The notes beneath the pieces were generated by a model, which worked only from the letters and a program-made list of their open reading frames with translations, did not search any database and had not been told where the DNA came from. A stretch of 64,000 nucleotides of DNA. Source: Mesorhizobium sp. C432A (GTDB lineage: Bacteria; Pseudomonadota; Alphaproteobacteria; Rhizobiales; Rhizobiaceae). Both the position numbers and the translations under genes were made by a program. Shown in pieces: positions 15,508 to 27,311 of this stretch; the first letter of the stretch is position 1; each line of letters opens with the position of its first letter. The stretch is from the NCBI RefSeq assembly GCF_030323145.1, contig NZ_CP100470.1, forward strand, positions 2,707,001-2,771,000, in the 5' to 3' direction.

Positions 15508-16122
15508 ATGATCCTCTATTACCAGACCCATTCGCCCTTTGCGCGCAAGGCGCTCGTCTTCGCCCATGAGGTCGGGCTTGCCGACCGGCTCGAGGTCATT
15601 CATCACGAGACCAGCCCGACCTTGCGCAATGCCCGTGTCTACGCCGAAAACCCGCTCGGCAAGGTGCCGGTGCTGCTGCGGCCGGATGCGCCGCCGCTCT
15701 TCGATTCCGATGTCATCTGCGCCTATCTCGATACGCTGCATGACGGCCGCAAATTGCTGCCGCAGGACGGCGAAGCGCGCTGGCAGGCGTTGCGGCTGCA
15801 GGCGGTCGCCCAAGGCCTGGCGCAGACGGGCATAGGCCTGCGCTGGGAGACGGAAAGGCGGCCCGAACAGTTGCGCTATGCAGCGCTTGCCGAAGGCTAC
15901 CGGGAAAAAATCGAGGCCAGCTATGACTGGATCGAAAGCGCGCTGGACGCCGAGACATCGCTCCATGTCGGCCATGTAGCGCTTGCCACCACGCTGTCCT
16001 GGATGGCGTTCCGCCAGCTGCCGTCGTTTCGCGCGCGGGCGCGGCTGACGCGCTGGTTCGAGGCGTTCGAAAAGCGTCGATCGATGCAGGCGACGCCGCT
16101 GTCTGGCGATACGCATGACTGA
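15508..16122 (+). CDS. Glutathione S-transferase family protein
   Basis: A 204-residue GST. Seen: thioredoxin-like N-terminal domain opening MILYYQTHSPFARKALVFAHEVGL, with the cis-Pro region NPLGKVPVLL and the glutathione gamma-glutamyl contact FDSDVICAYLD, then an all-helical C-terminal domain with HVGHVALATTLSWMAFRQLP. The catalytic position is probably Ser9 in the SPFARK motif, as in beta/theta-like bacterial GSTs. Likely detoxification or thiol chemistry in the cytosol. It ends next to the convergent DUF1127 gene. Confidence 0.9.
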   Translation: MILYYQTHSPFARKALVFAHEVGLADRLEVIHHETSPTLRNARVYAENPLGKVPVLLRPDAPPLFDSDVICAYLDTLHDGRKLLPQDGEARWQALRLQAVAQGLAQTGIGLRWETERRPEQLRYAALAEGYREKIEASYDWIESALDAETSLHVGHVALATTLSWMAFRQLPSFRARARLTRWFEAFEKRRSMQATPLSGDTHD

Positions 16123-16171
16123 GCAACGGTCGCCCCGCGGCGGCCTGCATCGATCTTTCCCGACCGCATGG

Positions 16172-16345
16172 TCAGGGCGCCCTGCAGATCCGCGGGCCGT
16201 TTTGCGCGTCGATGAGGATTTCCGGCCAGCCGATATCCTTGCGCAGTTCGATCGGCAGGGCCAGAAGCTCGCGCTCGCTGCGATAGCGGGCGCGGTTCTG
16301 TGCGTAACGGGCGGCGACGCGGCCTATGGATGACAAAATGGACAT
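16172..16345 (-). CDS. DUF1127 small protein (YjiS-like)
   Basis: A 57-residue protein reading MSILSSIGRVAARYAQNRA, then RSERELLALPIELRKDIGWP and ending RICRAP. The helix-turn with LPIELRKDIGWP is the hallmark of the DUF1127/YjiS family, short Arg-rich proteins that in several alphaproteobacteria bind RNA or influence phosphate and stress-related mRNA turnover. GGAG lies about eight bases before the ATG. It was found by direct reading and is well supported despite its size. Confidence 0.85.
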   Translation of the reverse strand: MSILSSIGRVAARYAQNRARYRSERELLALPIELRKDIGWPEILIDAQNGPRICRAP

Positions 16346-16493
16346 GATGCGTTCTCCTCAGATGAAGCCGGCATCATCGTGTCGGCATCCCAAGGACGCA
16401 GCAGGTTCAGCCGATCCGACAGAACGCTGAAAATATTTGCGGGAGATGCGAAAGCATGGACCGCAACACGGTGCGGCCCATGGTGGTAGTTCC

Positions 16494-18020
16494 TCAGCCC
16501 ACCGTTTCAGCCACCGAGCGGAAGAAATCCTCGGGGTCTTCGACTTCGGTCAGCTTCCGCTTGTCGACCAGCCAGAAGCGGTTGCCGACGGCGCGGATGA
16601 AGGAGCGGTCATGCGAGGCGAGCACACAGCTCGCCTGGTGCTTGAGCAGTTCCTCCTCCAGCGCTTCCTGGCCGTCAATGTCGAGATGGTTGGTCGGCTC
16701 GTCCAGCAGGTAGAAGTTGGGGTGGGTGAGCCTGAGCGCCAGCATCATCAGCCGCGCCTTCTGGCCGCCGGACAGCACACCGATCTTTTTCTCCTGCATC
16801 TCAATGACCACGCCAGCGCCGGCAAGCAGCGAGCGGGCGCGTTGCTCGCCGACATCGTAGCGGTGCGAGACCAGGGCCAGCGGCGTGTCGTCGCCACTGA
16901 TGCCGGCCAGCGCCTGGTCGCTGTAGCCAAGCACCGTCGACGGCGTCACCTTGACGTTCGGCACCGTGTCCGGCTCGGCGATGGCGTTGCGGATCAGATC
17001 GACGAAACGCGACTTGCCGACGCCGTTGCGGCCGAGCAGCACGATGCGGTCGCCCTGGCAGATGTGGCGCTTGCCGGTCTTGAACAGCAGCGTGCCGTCC
17101 GGCGTTTCCACTGCGGCGTCATCCAGCGTAATCAGCACCTTGGCATGGGTGCCGCGGTTGGCCAGCCGGATCGCGCCGGCTGATTTCTCGCGATGCGCCG
17201 ATACCGCGGCGTCTTCCAGCTTCTCCGCCCGTTCCCTGAGTTGCTTGGTCTTCACCGTCAAAAGGTCGCTGCCGGAATTGATGCCGATGTTGTTGAGCTT
17301 GGCGGCCTGCTTGCGCAGTTGCTGCGCCACCTTCATGTCGCGCTCGAACCGGCGCGCCGTCGAAGCGTCCAGGTCGTCGAGCGCTTGCCTCGCCCTGGAA
17401 TAGGGCAGTGCAAACACCGGCGAGTCCTCCGGGCGCAAGAACAGCGTGCGGTTGGTGACAGCGTCGAGAAAGGCGCGGTCGTGACTGGCGATGACCACCG
17501 GCACCTCGCGCGGCAGGGCGTTCAGCCAGCTTTCCAGCTGGCTGATCTTGGCGAGGTCGAGATGGTTGGTCGGCTCGTCGAGCAAAAGCACATCCGGATC
17601 GGTGACCCAGACGCGGGCGATCAGCGCCAGCCGCTGCCATCCGCCGCTCAGCGCCTGCATCGGCCGTTCGCGCATCGGCTCGGGCACGTCGAGCGAATCC
17701 AGCACCACATCGACGCGCCACATCTCGCTGTCGGCCTGCTCGGCCGGCAAGGCATCGGCCACCACCTGATGGAAGGTGCGGCTAAGAAGGGCAGGTGGAA
17801 CCGACTGCTCGACATGGCCGACACGCAGGCCGCGCGTGCGAGAAATGTCGCCCGAGGTCGGCTCCAGCGCGCCGGTCAGGCATTTAAGCAAGGTCGACTT
17901 GCCACGGCCATTGGCGGCGACGATGCCGAGCCGGTCGCCGGCGCCGATGGTGAGGTCGAGGCTGGAAAACAGCGGCGCACTCATGGTGACGCCGAGGGAT
18001 TTGAGGCTGATCAGGGCCAT
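16494..18020 (-). CDS. ABC-F family ATPase
   Basis: A 508-residue protein with two ABC cassettes and no membrane segments. First cassette: Walker A AANGRGKST, signature LSGGWQRLALIARVW, Walker B LLLDEPTNHLD. Second: GRNGVGKSRF, LSGGQKARLMML and LLDEPTNHLD. Between them is the charged helical linker (about 235-300) that in ABC-F proteins reaches into the ribosome. The family includes translation factors such as EttA and antibiotic-resistance proteins that dislodge drugs from the ribosome. The leader peptide and attenuator-like hairpins upstream favour a drug- or stalling-inducible role. Start ATG at 18020. Confidence 0.92.
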   Translation of the reverse strand: MALISLKSLGVTMSAPLFSSLDLTIGAGDRLGIVAANGRGKSTLLKCLTGALEPTSGDISRTRGLRVGHVEQSVPPALLSRTFHQVVADALPAEQADSEMWRVDVVLDSLDVPEPMRERPMQALSGGWQRLALIARVWVTDPDVLLLDEPTNHLDLAKISQLESWLNALPREVPVVIASHDRAFLDAVTNRTLFLRPEDSPVFALPYSRARQALDDLDASTARRFERDMKVAQQLRKQAAKLNNIGINSGSDLLTVKTKQLRERAEKLEDAAVSAHREKSAGAIRLANRGTHAKVLITLDDAAVETPDGTLLFKTGKRHICQGDRIVLLGRNGVGKSRFVDLIRNAIAEPDTVPNVKVTPSTVLGYSDQALAGISGDDTPLALVSHRYDVGEQRARSLLAGAGVVIEMQEKKIGVLSGGQKARLMMLALRLTHPNFYLLDEPTNHLDIDGQEALEEELLKHQASCVLASHDRSFIRAVGNRFWLVDKRKLTEVEDPEDFFRSVAETVG

Positions 18021-18039
18021 TTTGATTTCTCTGGTCTTG

Positions 18040-18055
18040 CCGGAGAGAACTCCGG
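18040..18055 (-). promoter_or_regulatory. Hairpin just upstream of ABC-F start
   Basis: On the minus strand CCGGAG pairs with CTCCGG around TTCT (plus-strand 18040-18045 and 18050-18055). It lies 20-35 bases before the ATG and could sequester or expose the initiation region as part of the leader's control. Confidence 0.5.
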
Positions 18056-18119
18056 ATCCACTTTGACGGTGTGCTTGCCGGCCATCAGGCTCAGCTTTGC
18101 GCACCACGAAGGGCAGACC

Positions 18120-18145
18120 AAAAAAATCGAGCGGGAAAAAACCCG
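18120..18145 (-). terminator. Attenuator-like hairpin with T-run in ABC-F leader
   Basis: Minus strand CGGG-TTTTTT-CCCG (plus 18145-18132) followed after a few bases by seven Ts (18126-18120). It stands between the leader peptide and the ABC-F gene, where transcription attenuation would act. The stem is short but a longer alternative fold with flanking GC sequence is possible. Confidence 0.55.
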
Positions 18146-18157
18146 TGATGTCCCCGG

Positions 18158-18223
18158 TCAGCCCTGCAAGCGAACTCGCAGGGCAGAAATCGGGCCACGC
18201 TGACGATGGTGATCGATAGACAC
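18158..18223 (-). CDS. Leader peptide upstream of ABC-F gene
   Basis: A 21-codon frame starting GTG and reading SIDHHRQRGPISALRVRLQG, preceded at five bases by a near-perfect AAAGGAGGG ribosome-binding site. The last eight codons overlap a hairpin arm pair (GCCCTGC at 18161-18167 and GCAGGGC at 18178-18184), so a ribosome stalled in the peptide would prevent that fold. Short upstream peptides of this kind control many ABC-F resistance genes by ribosome stalling. The peptide sequence itself matches no leader I know. Confidence 0.68.
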   Translation of the reverse strand: MSIDHHRQRGPISALRVRLQG

Positions 18224-18327
18224 GCAGCCCTCCTTTCAAGACAAGACGTCGAGTGTGCGGAGCGATTACACCAAAGGCGGGGGTGGAGGCAAGTGGGCGA
18301 CGGATGCGGCGGCGGTGGAGCGCTCTC

Positions 18328-18350
18328 CCTTCTCCCACAAGGGGAGAAGG
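18328..18350. repeat. RIME-like palindrome after uvrB
   Basis: CCTTCTCCC and GGGAGAAGG form a perfect 9-bp inverted repeat with a 5-base centre, ten bases past the uvrB stop. It resembles the short CTTCTCCCC palindromes dispersed in rhizobial intergenic DNA and may stabilise or end the uvrB transcript. Confidence 0.6.
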
Positions 18351-18359
18351 AAAGAGGTG

Positions 18360-21530
<3,171 letters not shown>

Positions 21531-21598
21531 GCCCCAAATATGGGCAGAGTCCGCCAAAATGGAAAGAGTGCAGTGGCAAGGGACACTAAGCGGGTCGA

Positions 21599-21626
21599 AG
21601 CTCCTGACACAAGGGTGTCAGGAGCT
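21599..21626. terminator. Hairpin between secreted-protein gene and uvrB
   Basis: AGCTCCTGACAC (21599-21610) pairs perfectly with GTGTCAGGAGCT (21615-21626) across AAGG. No T-run follows; it separates two minus-strand genes and may terminate or protect the upstream transcript. Confidence 0.5.
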
Positions 21627-21652
21627 GTGTCACGCAAAGCCGGGCCACCTGC

Positions 21653-22918
21653 TCAATTGAACCACAGCGCGAAGGTCAAAAACCCACCGCCACCGAACTG
21701 ACGCTGGATCTGGTCGAACTCGCCGCTGGTCACGATCTCACCGCTCTCGAGGTAGGGCGCGATGGCCGGGCCGGTAATCGACAGCACGAGGTCGAAAGGC
21801 TTCGGTTCTTCGAAGAAACGCTTCATGTTGATGCCCTGGCCGGTGCTGGCCGTGATGCGGAAATGCGGCAGCAGCTTGCGGCCTTCCAAAAGGTCTTCGG
21901 CCATGGTCAGAGTGGCGAGCCAGGCCTCGACCTGCTCCTCGCCGACTTCGAGCCCGGTGAGCGGGTTCTCGCCCTTCTGCTGCGGTCCCGGCAACCATTC
22001 GCGGTCATTGTCGGTCTCGGCGCGGATCGCCTTCCAGTCCTGGCGCGACAGCCGGATCATTTCGAGCAGATGGCGGCGCGCCGCTTGACGTCGCTCGGGC
22101 TCGACCACCGGCCAGTTGACGAGGTGAACCATGGAGATGAAATCCGCGATGCGCCATTCCGATGAGAAGATGCTGCTGCCCATGTCCCCGGCGGGAGGCA
22201 CGAGAATGTCCTGCAGCGGCAGTTTGGCGCGCGGAAACAGCATGTGGAACGAGCCGTCGAACATGGTCCTGAAATCATGCGCCAGCCAGAAATCGGCCTG
22301 CGCCATCAGGAATTCGGCATAGCCCTGCAGCCAGAAACCGTCGGCCCGATCGAAGCGGAATGTGAGCGAGGGAGCGGCGCCGTCCGACGAGATACCGCCG
22401 CGCGACAGCGCGGCCATGACCGCCGCGATGCTTTCATCCGGCGTGATACTGCCGTCCTCGTTGAGATCGATGCCGGCATGGGTGAGGTCGACGACCATGC
22501 CGATAGCGGCTCCCGCGGGCACCGAACCCAGTGTCGCCGCCGACCGTTCCAACCGGTCGCGAAAGGCGACCAGGATGGCGCGGAACTGCTCATAGGTCAG
22601 CGGTTCGGGATTGGGATTGTCCGGAACCGGCAGCCGCATCAGCGGCAGCATGAAGGATTGCGGGCTTTCGAACCCGTGGCGGTGCAGGCCGCCGGCCAGG
22701 ATTTCCAGGGCGGTGAAGAATTCGCCGGCGCCGGCGGCGTAGGCTGACGCCGGATCGCCTTTCGCTGCAGACTCAAGCGTTGTGAGCGCACGGTTGCGCT
22801 CAGCCACCGTTTTGGCCTCGAACAGCGCGGTCGCCGCTTCGGGCGCGGCGGCGCGGGCCGACGATAAAGGCAGCAACAGGAGGAAGGCGGACGCCAGCAG
22901 GCCTGCAAAACGTGTCAT
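21653..22918 (-). CDS. Secreted protein of unknown function with EF-hand-like loop
   Basis: A 421-residue exported protein. Seen: signal peptide MTRFAGLLASAFLLLLPLS ending near ARA-AAP; a mostly helical body; a DLNEDGSITPDE loop around residue 155 that has the D-x-N-x-D-G-x-I-x-x-x-E spacing of a calcium-binding EF-hand; and many aromatic residues in the second half (FWLQGYAEFLMAQADFWLAHDF). I do not recognise the family as a whole. Likely periplasmic, possibly calcium-binding. It reads divergently from the CapA-like gene. Confidence 0.75.
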   Translation of the reverse strand: MTRFAGLLASAFLLLLPLSSARAAAPEAATALFEAKTVAERNRALTTLESAAKGDPASAYAAGAGEFFTALEILAGGLHRHGFESPQSFMLPLMRLPVPDNPNPEPLTYEQFRAILVAFRDRLERSAATLGSVPAGAAIGMVVDLTHAGIDLNEDGSITPDESIAAVMAALSRGGISSDGAAPSLTFRFDRADGFWLQGYAEFLMAQADFWLAHDFRTMFDGSFHMLFPRAKLPLQDILVPPAGDMGSSIFSSEWRIADFISMVHLVNWPVVEPERRQAARRHLLEMIRLSRQDWKAIRAETDNDREWLPGPQQKGENPLTGLEVGEEQVEAWLATLTMAEDLLEGRKLLPHFRITASTGQGINMKRFFEEPKPFDLVLSITGPAIAPYLESGEIVTSGEFDQIQRQFGGGGFLTFALWFN

Positions 22919-23065
22919 CTCATTCCTCCACTATGCCATTGCGCAGACATTACACGCATTTGGCGCCGTGTCTGCCGGCGGCAGCGTTTCAAGGACTGAC
23001 GGTCGACACTCCCCGGGCAGACCGTCTACACAAGCTAACCGATTGGGCAAACGATTGGGCGTCGC

Positions 23066-24112
23066 GTGTCGAACTATCCGCTTTCCTACAAACTGTCATG
23101 GCTGCCGCGCTTCCTGAAACCATCTCTCGGCGGCGATGTCCGGGATTTTGCACCGAGGGCGGCGACGACGATCATCGATCCGCCGCCGGGGCGGAAGGTG
23201 CGGCTGGCCTTTGTCGGCGATATTTCGGCGGTGGCCAACCGTAGTGCGCCGGAGTGCGATCCGGAAATCGCAAAGCTCTTGGGCTCAGCCGATCTGGTGA
23301 TCGGCAATTGCGAAAGTCCGGTCGTCGAGCGGCCGAGCGTGGCGTTTGGCACGCGGCTTGGCACTCACCATGCGATGAGCGAGCGGTTTCTTGCCGCGGC
23401 GCTTGCCGCCGTAGGCATCGCGCGTGAAAAGCTCGTGCTGTCGCTGGCCAACAACCATGTGCTCGACCAGGGCGTCGCCGGTTTCGACGAGACCGTTGCG
23501 GCGTTGAAGCGGCTTGGCATCCGCACCATCGGCACCGCGAAAAAAGGACCGGTCGAGCAGGTCAAGGCCGGGCCGCTGACGATCGGCTTTGCCGCCTTCA
23601 CACTGTGGCGTAATGGCGACGCCGGGCCATTCACCGAGCTTGTCTCGATGCAAAGCGATCCGGCGGCATGGCCGAGAGGCGCGGCCGACAAGAACATCGA
23701 TCTCATCTGTGCGGTGCCGCACTGGGACTGGGAGTTCCGGCATTTTCCGCAGCCGCAAACGCAAACGCTGGCGAGGTTGCTGGCCGGTCACGGCGTGGGG
23801 CTGATTGCCGGGCACCACGCCCATGTCGTGCAGCCGGTGCAATGGGTCGGCAAGACGCTCGTGGCTTACGGGCTTGGCGACTTCCTCGGCACGGCGCTGG
23901 CGCGGCAGCCCTGGCCCGGCCGCATCGCCGGCATTTTCGTCGTCGATGTCAGCGCCGATCTCGGCAAGCGCGGCGCGATCGCCGGCTACCGGATGCATCC
24001 CTTCATGCGGCTGCGCGCAGGCGGGCATGAGCGGCTGGTTCCGGTCGAGGCGCTGACTGGCCGGATGAAGGGCAAGGTCGAGGCCAGGCTGAAGGCGATC
24101 TTTGGCGACTGA
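23066..24112 (+). CDS. CapA-family metallophosphoesterase-like protein
   Basis: A 348-residue protein of the CapA/PgsA family, calcineurin-like fold, linked in Bacillus to poly-gamma-glutamate capsule export and elsewhere to envelope functions. Seen: LAFVGDISAV, the GNCESPVVER metal-site block, SLANNHVLDQGVAGFDETVAAL, CAVPHWDWEF and AGHHAHVVQPVQ. There is no clear signal peptide or N-terminal anchor, unlike many homologues. Start is GTG at 23066 with a poor ribosome-binding site. No capsule genes adjoin it; the DUF3137 gene follows 46 bases later and may be co-transcribed. Confidence 0.87.
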   Translation: MSNYPLSYKLSWLPRFLKPSLGGDVRDFAPRAATTIIDPPPGRKVRLAFVGDISAVANRSAPECDPEIAKLLGSADLVIGNCESPVVERPSVAFGTRLGTHHAMSERFLAAALAAVGIAREKLVLSLANNHVLDQGVAGFDETVAALKRLGIRTIGTAKKGPVEQVKAGPLTIGFAAFTLWRNGDAGPFTELVSMQSDPAAWPRGAADKNIDLICAVPHWDWEFRHFPQPQTQTLARLLAGHGVGLIAGHHAHVVQPVQWVGKTLVAYGLGDFLGTALARQPWPGRIAGIFVVDVSADLGKRGAIAGYRMHPFMRLRAGGHERLVPVEALTGRMKGKVEARLKAIFGD

Positions 24113-24158
24113 CAACTTTCCCGTTATCATAGGTATAATAGGACTTTGCGAGGGGGCG

Positions 24159-25127
24159 ATGGAAGCAGCTGAGTTCATGCCTGATGAAGCGGTGGTCGCC
24201 GGCATCAGGAAGAATATCGAGATCTATGAGGCTGGACGGGCTTCGGCCTACCGCCAGGTGCGCTGGCGGGTGCCGGTGTTTCTGGGGCTGCTGCTGGTTT
24301 TTGTCGTGCTGGTGGCCTGGCTGTTCAACAAGGTCGCCGACTTGAACGAGCAATGGTTCTCGACGCCGCATGTGTTCCTCTATGTCGGCGGTTTCTTCGC
24401 GGCGCTGCTGCTGTACTTCCTGGCGATCAGGCCGGCGACGCGGCTGCAGCAATCGTTCCGTGACACGCTGCTGCCGATCATCTTCGGCTTCATCAGGGAT
24501 GTGCGCTATCAGCACAGCGTGACGCCGAATTCCTTCGACCGGCTGCCGCGCGCCGTGGTCGGCGCCTTCAACCGGCAGAGCTTCGACGACATCGTGTCAG
24601 GCCGCTACGAGGATTTTCCGTTCGAGCTCTACGAGGCGGAGTTGCGCCAAGGGTCGGGCAAAGGCTCGTCGACGGTCTTCAAGGGCGTCATCGTTGCGTT
24701 CGAGACAATCGCGCCGTTCCCCGGCATATTGGTCGCGACGCGCCGCAGCAACGCGGTGGTCGGTTTCTTCCGCGGCATCTTCGCCGGCAAGATGCAGGAA
24801 CTGTCCAGCGGCGATCCGCTGCTCGACGGCGACTACGAATTTCGCACCGACAATGTCGCCGCCGCGCAGCCGCTGGTGAGCGGCCGGCTGGCGCAGGCGC
24901 TGAAATGGCTGCACGAGACATGGCGCGATGATCCGGCGCGGGTGGCGCTTAATGGCAGCGATGGTTTCCTGCTCTTGCCGCAGCCGAAGAATTTCTTCGA
25001 ACTGCCCGCCATTTCCGTGCCGCTCGATTACACCAAGCACATCGCGCCGATGATCGCCGATATGGGCGCGATCCTGGCGACCGCGGCGCTGGTGCGCAAG
25101 ATCGGCGCGACGGATGGCGAGGCCTAA
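24159..25127 (+). CDS. DUF3137 membrane protein
   Basis: A 322-residue membrane protein of the DUF3137 family, function unknown. Seen: a polar N-terminus, two transmembrane helices (VFLGLLLVFVVLVAWLF and VFLYVGGFFAALLLYFLAI, about 45-105), then a large cytosolic domain with FKGVIVAFET and the GSDGFLLLPQPKNFFE region. It is often found beside LemA-like genes, but none is here. The ATG at 24159 follows GAGGGGG and gives the typical N-terminus; the longer frame starts inside the previous gene. Confidence 0.82.
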   Translation: MEAAEFMPDEAVVAGIRKNIEIYEAGRASAYRQVRWRVPVFLGLLLVFVVLVAWLFNKVADLNEQWFSTPHVFLYVGGFFAALLLYFLAIRPATRLQQSFRDTLLPIIFGFIRDVRYQHSVTPNSFDRLPRAVVGAFNRQSFDDIVSGRYEDFPFELYEAELRQGSGKGSSTVFKGVIVAFETIAPFPGILVATRRSNAVVGFFRGIFAGKMQELSSGDPLLDGDYEFRTDNVAAAQPLVSGRLAQALKWLHETWRDDPARVALNGSDGFLLLPQPKNFFELPAISVPLDYTKHIAPMIADMGAILATAALVRKIGATDGEA

Positions 25128-25228
25128 AGCGCCGCGCGTCGAAACGAATTCATGCGACGCGCTTCAGGTCTTGTTTTCATGCATATCGTTGCGCCAAAAC
25201 GGCGGTCCTGTTTGGGCGCATGCATTAG
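25128..25228. repeat. Composite palindromic intergenic repeat
   Basis: GCGCGTCG (25134-25141) and CGACGCGC (25155-25162) form one perfect hairpin; ATGCAT...GCGCCAAAAC and GTTT-GGGCGC-ATGCAT (about 25179-25226) form a second with an internal bulge. The element starts at the stop codon of the DUF3137 gene and has a form I recall from many rhizobial intergenic sequences. Confidence 0.6.
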
Positions 25229-25243
25229 CCAGGCTGCCGCTCG

Positions 25244-25738
25244 TCAGCAGTCGAAGCCGTAGTTCTGGCGATAATATTCGACGTCTTCTTGCGCCATCGT
25301 CTTGAACATCACGCAGACGGTGAAGCTGCCGACCTGGCGACCGTTTCTGGTGTAGCCCCAGTCGGAAATATCGTCCCGGTTAAATTCGAGTTCCTGGCCG
25401 GCCACGACATTGTGCACCGCTTGCGGCTCATTGGCCAATGTTCCTGCAAAGCCGGTCGCGGTCTTGTGGAAGGGGATGATCCAGAAATGCTCCGAGGCGT
25501 CTCCGTCCCTGACCTCGACCTTCAATTTGTAGCTGGTTGTCCCGGCTGGCGGCGCATCCGACAAGGACAGGAATTCATCGAGGCTGGCGCGCGCCTGCGC
25601 AATGGCCGCCGCCATGTCCGGATCGTCCTTGGCGACGCCTACAACCTTGTCGCCGCCCTGGCCGGAATCCTGCGCACCGGCCGGAATCGGCGCCAACGCC
25701 AGCACCAGGGACAGCATGGTTCGAACTGCATGCTTCAT
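25244..25738 (-). CDS. Secreted DUF2314 domain protein
   Basis: A 164-residue exported protein: signal peptide MKHAVRTMLSLVLALAPIPAGA-QD, a helix (DMAAAIAQARASLDEFLSLSD) and a DUF2314 domain with YKLKVEVRDGDASEHFWI, a GTLANEP loop and DDISDWGYTRNGRQVGSFTV. DUF2314 proteins are small single-domain proteins with no known activity, sometimes associated with ankyrin proteins in other bacteria. GGAG occurs before the ATG at 25738. Periplasmic location inferred. The final residues include one Cys at the C-terminus. Confidence 0.82.
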   Translation of the reverse strand: MKHAVRTMLSLVLALAPIPAGAQDSGQGGDKVVGVAKDDPDMAAAIAQARASLDEFLSLSDAPPAGTTSYKLKVEVRDGDASEHFWIIPFHKTATGFAGTLANEPQAVHNVVAGQELEFNRDDISDWGYTRNGRQVGSFTVCVMFKTMAQEDVEYYRQNYGFDC

Positions 25739-25838
25739 GAAATGGCGCTCCTGCGTGTCGATGCTGACACCATCATGCATCTATCTAGAGTTTTCCACGG
25801 CAGTGCGACAGCGTGGTACGGTCCGACCGGCAGGCCGC

Positions 25839-26354
25839 TCACAACCCGCTCGGCACCAGGCCTGCCAGCCAGTTCGCGGACCGCTTGGCCATGCCGACCG
25901 TTGCCGACGCGACGCGGCCGAGATCTGTCTTCACCACGGCGTAGCCGTTCCTGGTGCGGTAGAGCACGCCTGTTCCGCCATCGACCACTTGCTCGTAGGC
26001 GACGGGCCGTACCGCTGCTGCCTCCATGGCCGTCGTCGGGGAGCCGACGGGAACGCTCGGCCGATGGCTCAGTTCCGGCGGCAACGGGGTTTGGACATTC
26101 CGGCTGGCCGGCTTCAGTTCCGGGCGGGATGCGGCCGCCGCCAGTTGCGAAGAAGACGCCGACCCCTTGCTGCGGCAGATGCCAGAGACCAGCGGATAGT
26201 CGAAGTTCTTCTGGTGCAGCATCTGGCTTTTCATCGCCGCTTCGCAGTCGGCGATAGTCGCCCACTTCGCCGGCGTCTCGCCGATATATTCGCAAAGCTT
26301 GGCGTCGCAGTCGCAGCCGACAATGGTCATGGCGACAAGGGCGGTCTTGATCAC
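25839..26354 (-). CDS. Hypothetical exported protein
   Basis: A 171-residue protein with a short hydrophobic start (MIKTALVAMTIVGCDCDAK) that may be a signal or lipoprotein leader, a cysteine-containing segment (KLCEYIGETPAKWATIADCE and GICRSKG), a Ser/Pro-rich low-complexity middle, and a C-terminal YEQVVDGGTGVLYRTRNGYAVVKTDLG domain. Cys residues in the first half could form disulphides. Start is GTG at 26354 with AAGGA about eight bases upstream. No family recognised. It lies alone, between two unrelated genes. Confidence 0.62.
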   Translation of the reverse strand: MIKTALVAMTIVGCDCDAKLCEYIGETPAKWATIADCEAAMKSQMLHQKNFDYPLVSGICRSKGSASSSQLAAAASRPELKPASRNVQTPLPPELSHRPSVPVGSPTTAMEAAAVRPVAYEQVVDGGTGVLYRTRNGYAVVKTDLGRVASATVGMAKRSANWLAGLVPSGL

Positions 26355-26640
26355 GGTCTTGTCCTTCGGATTGCCCCCCGGCAGCCAGTCCTTCCATCGC
26401 GCGCGAACAAGGCGGGATTTTGGCCGCGATCACGCGATGAGCCGGGGGATGCGTTTTTCGGGTACGGCTCACTATAGGTGGATTTCGAGACACCCGGTAG
26501 CAGATATGGCGGGGGCGTGATGCATTTGCAGGAAGAAGCCTGAATAAATCTTGTCGGCTATGGCCGCGACAAGTGTTTCTTGGGCCGGTTTTCTACTACG
26601 ATACTCACGGGGCGATACAACAATATAGGAGGGGTTTGTC
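26355..26640. other. Divergent intergenic region
   Basis: 286 bases between the hypothetical exported protein and the membrane protein at 26641. It must hold both promoters; AGGAGGGG just before 26641 is the ribosome-binding site of the latter. No gene or strong palindrome was seen. Confidence 0.4.
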
Positions 26641-27273
26641 ATGGGAAGAATTGTCCGGTCCGCCGAGCCTGTGCCGAAAAGGGATTCAACGCTCGAGGGC
26701 ATTCCAGGCGATGCTCCGCTCGGCGTCGACGATGACAAGCAAGAAGATCAAGGATCGAAAGGCGGCGACGGCTATCTCGACCGGGTTGCGAAGTACGTGC
26801 CTGCCGAAGTCGTGGCATTTTTCATCTTCGTCAACTCCATCCTGGTCAATGCCACCGAGCAGCCGGTTGCCAAGGCGTTGACCGATGCGGTGGCGGAAGA
26901 GACCAAAGGCAATCCGGGGGACATTCCGGGTAAGGTGCAGGCAGCCATCTATAAGATTGAAATGGCCGGTATCAGCGTTTGGACAATTTCATGGATCATG
27001 TTGATCGTCGCGCTGGCGATGACGCCGGTGTATCTGAAATCGGTCAGCGATTCAGCGGACGATGCGGAGGCTCCGGGAGCCAACATCGTCATGTCGATGC
27101 TGGCCTTCCCATTCTGGGCCTATGCCGTCAACGCGCTGGCCCTCAGGCCATGGCATGACGGTGCGCTGGCCAGCATCATGCTCGCCACCTTCACGCTCAT
27201 CAGCGGCGCCATACGGCCGGAATATATAAGCGCCGGCCTCAATTTGATCCCGGGCATCGGCCCGAAGAAGTAG
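26641..27273 (+). CDS. Hypothetical membrane protein
   Basis: A 210-residue protein of unknown function. Seen: a long charged N-terminus with an Asp/Gly-rich stretch (DDDKQEDQGSKGGDG), then YLDRVAKYVPAEVVAFFIFVN, suggesting an amphipathic entry to a first membrane helix, and three more hydrophobic stretches (TISWIMLIVALAMTPVYL, VMSMLAFPFWAYAVNALAL, IMLATFTLISGAI). The AGGAGGGG ribosome-binding site is among the best in the window, implying good translation. The opening KYVPAEVVAFF is shared with several small unknown membrane proteins in bacteria. Confidence 0.72.
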   Translation: MGRIVRSAEPVPKRDSTLEGIPGDAPLGVDDDKQEDQGSKGGDGYLDRVAKYVPAEVVAFFIFVNSILVNATEQPVAKALTDAVAEETKGNPGDIPGKVQAAIYKIEMAGISVWTISWIMLIVALAMTPVYLKSVSDSADDAEAPGANIVMSMLAFPFWAYAVNALALRPWHDGALASIMLATFTLISGAIRPEYISAGLNLIPGIGPKK

Positions 27274-27311
27274 CTTGGCCCGCCGGGCAGGTCGCGGTGC
27301 AGGGCGCGTCT

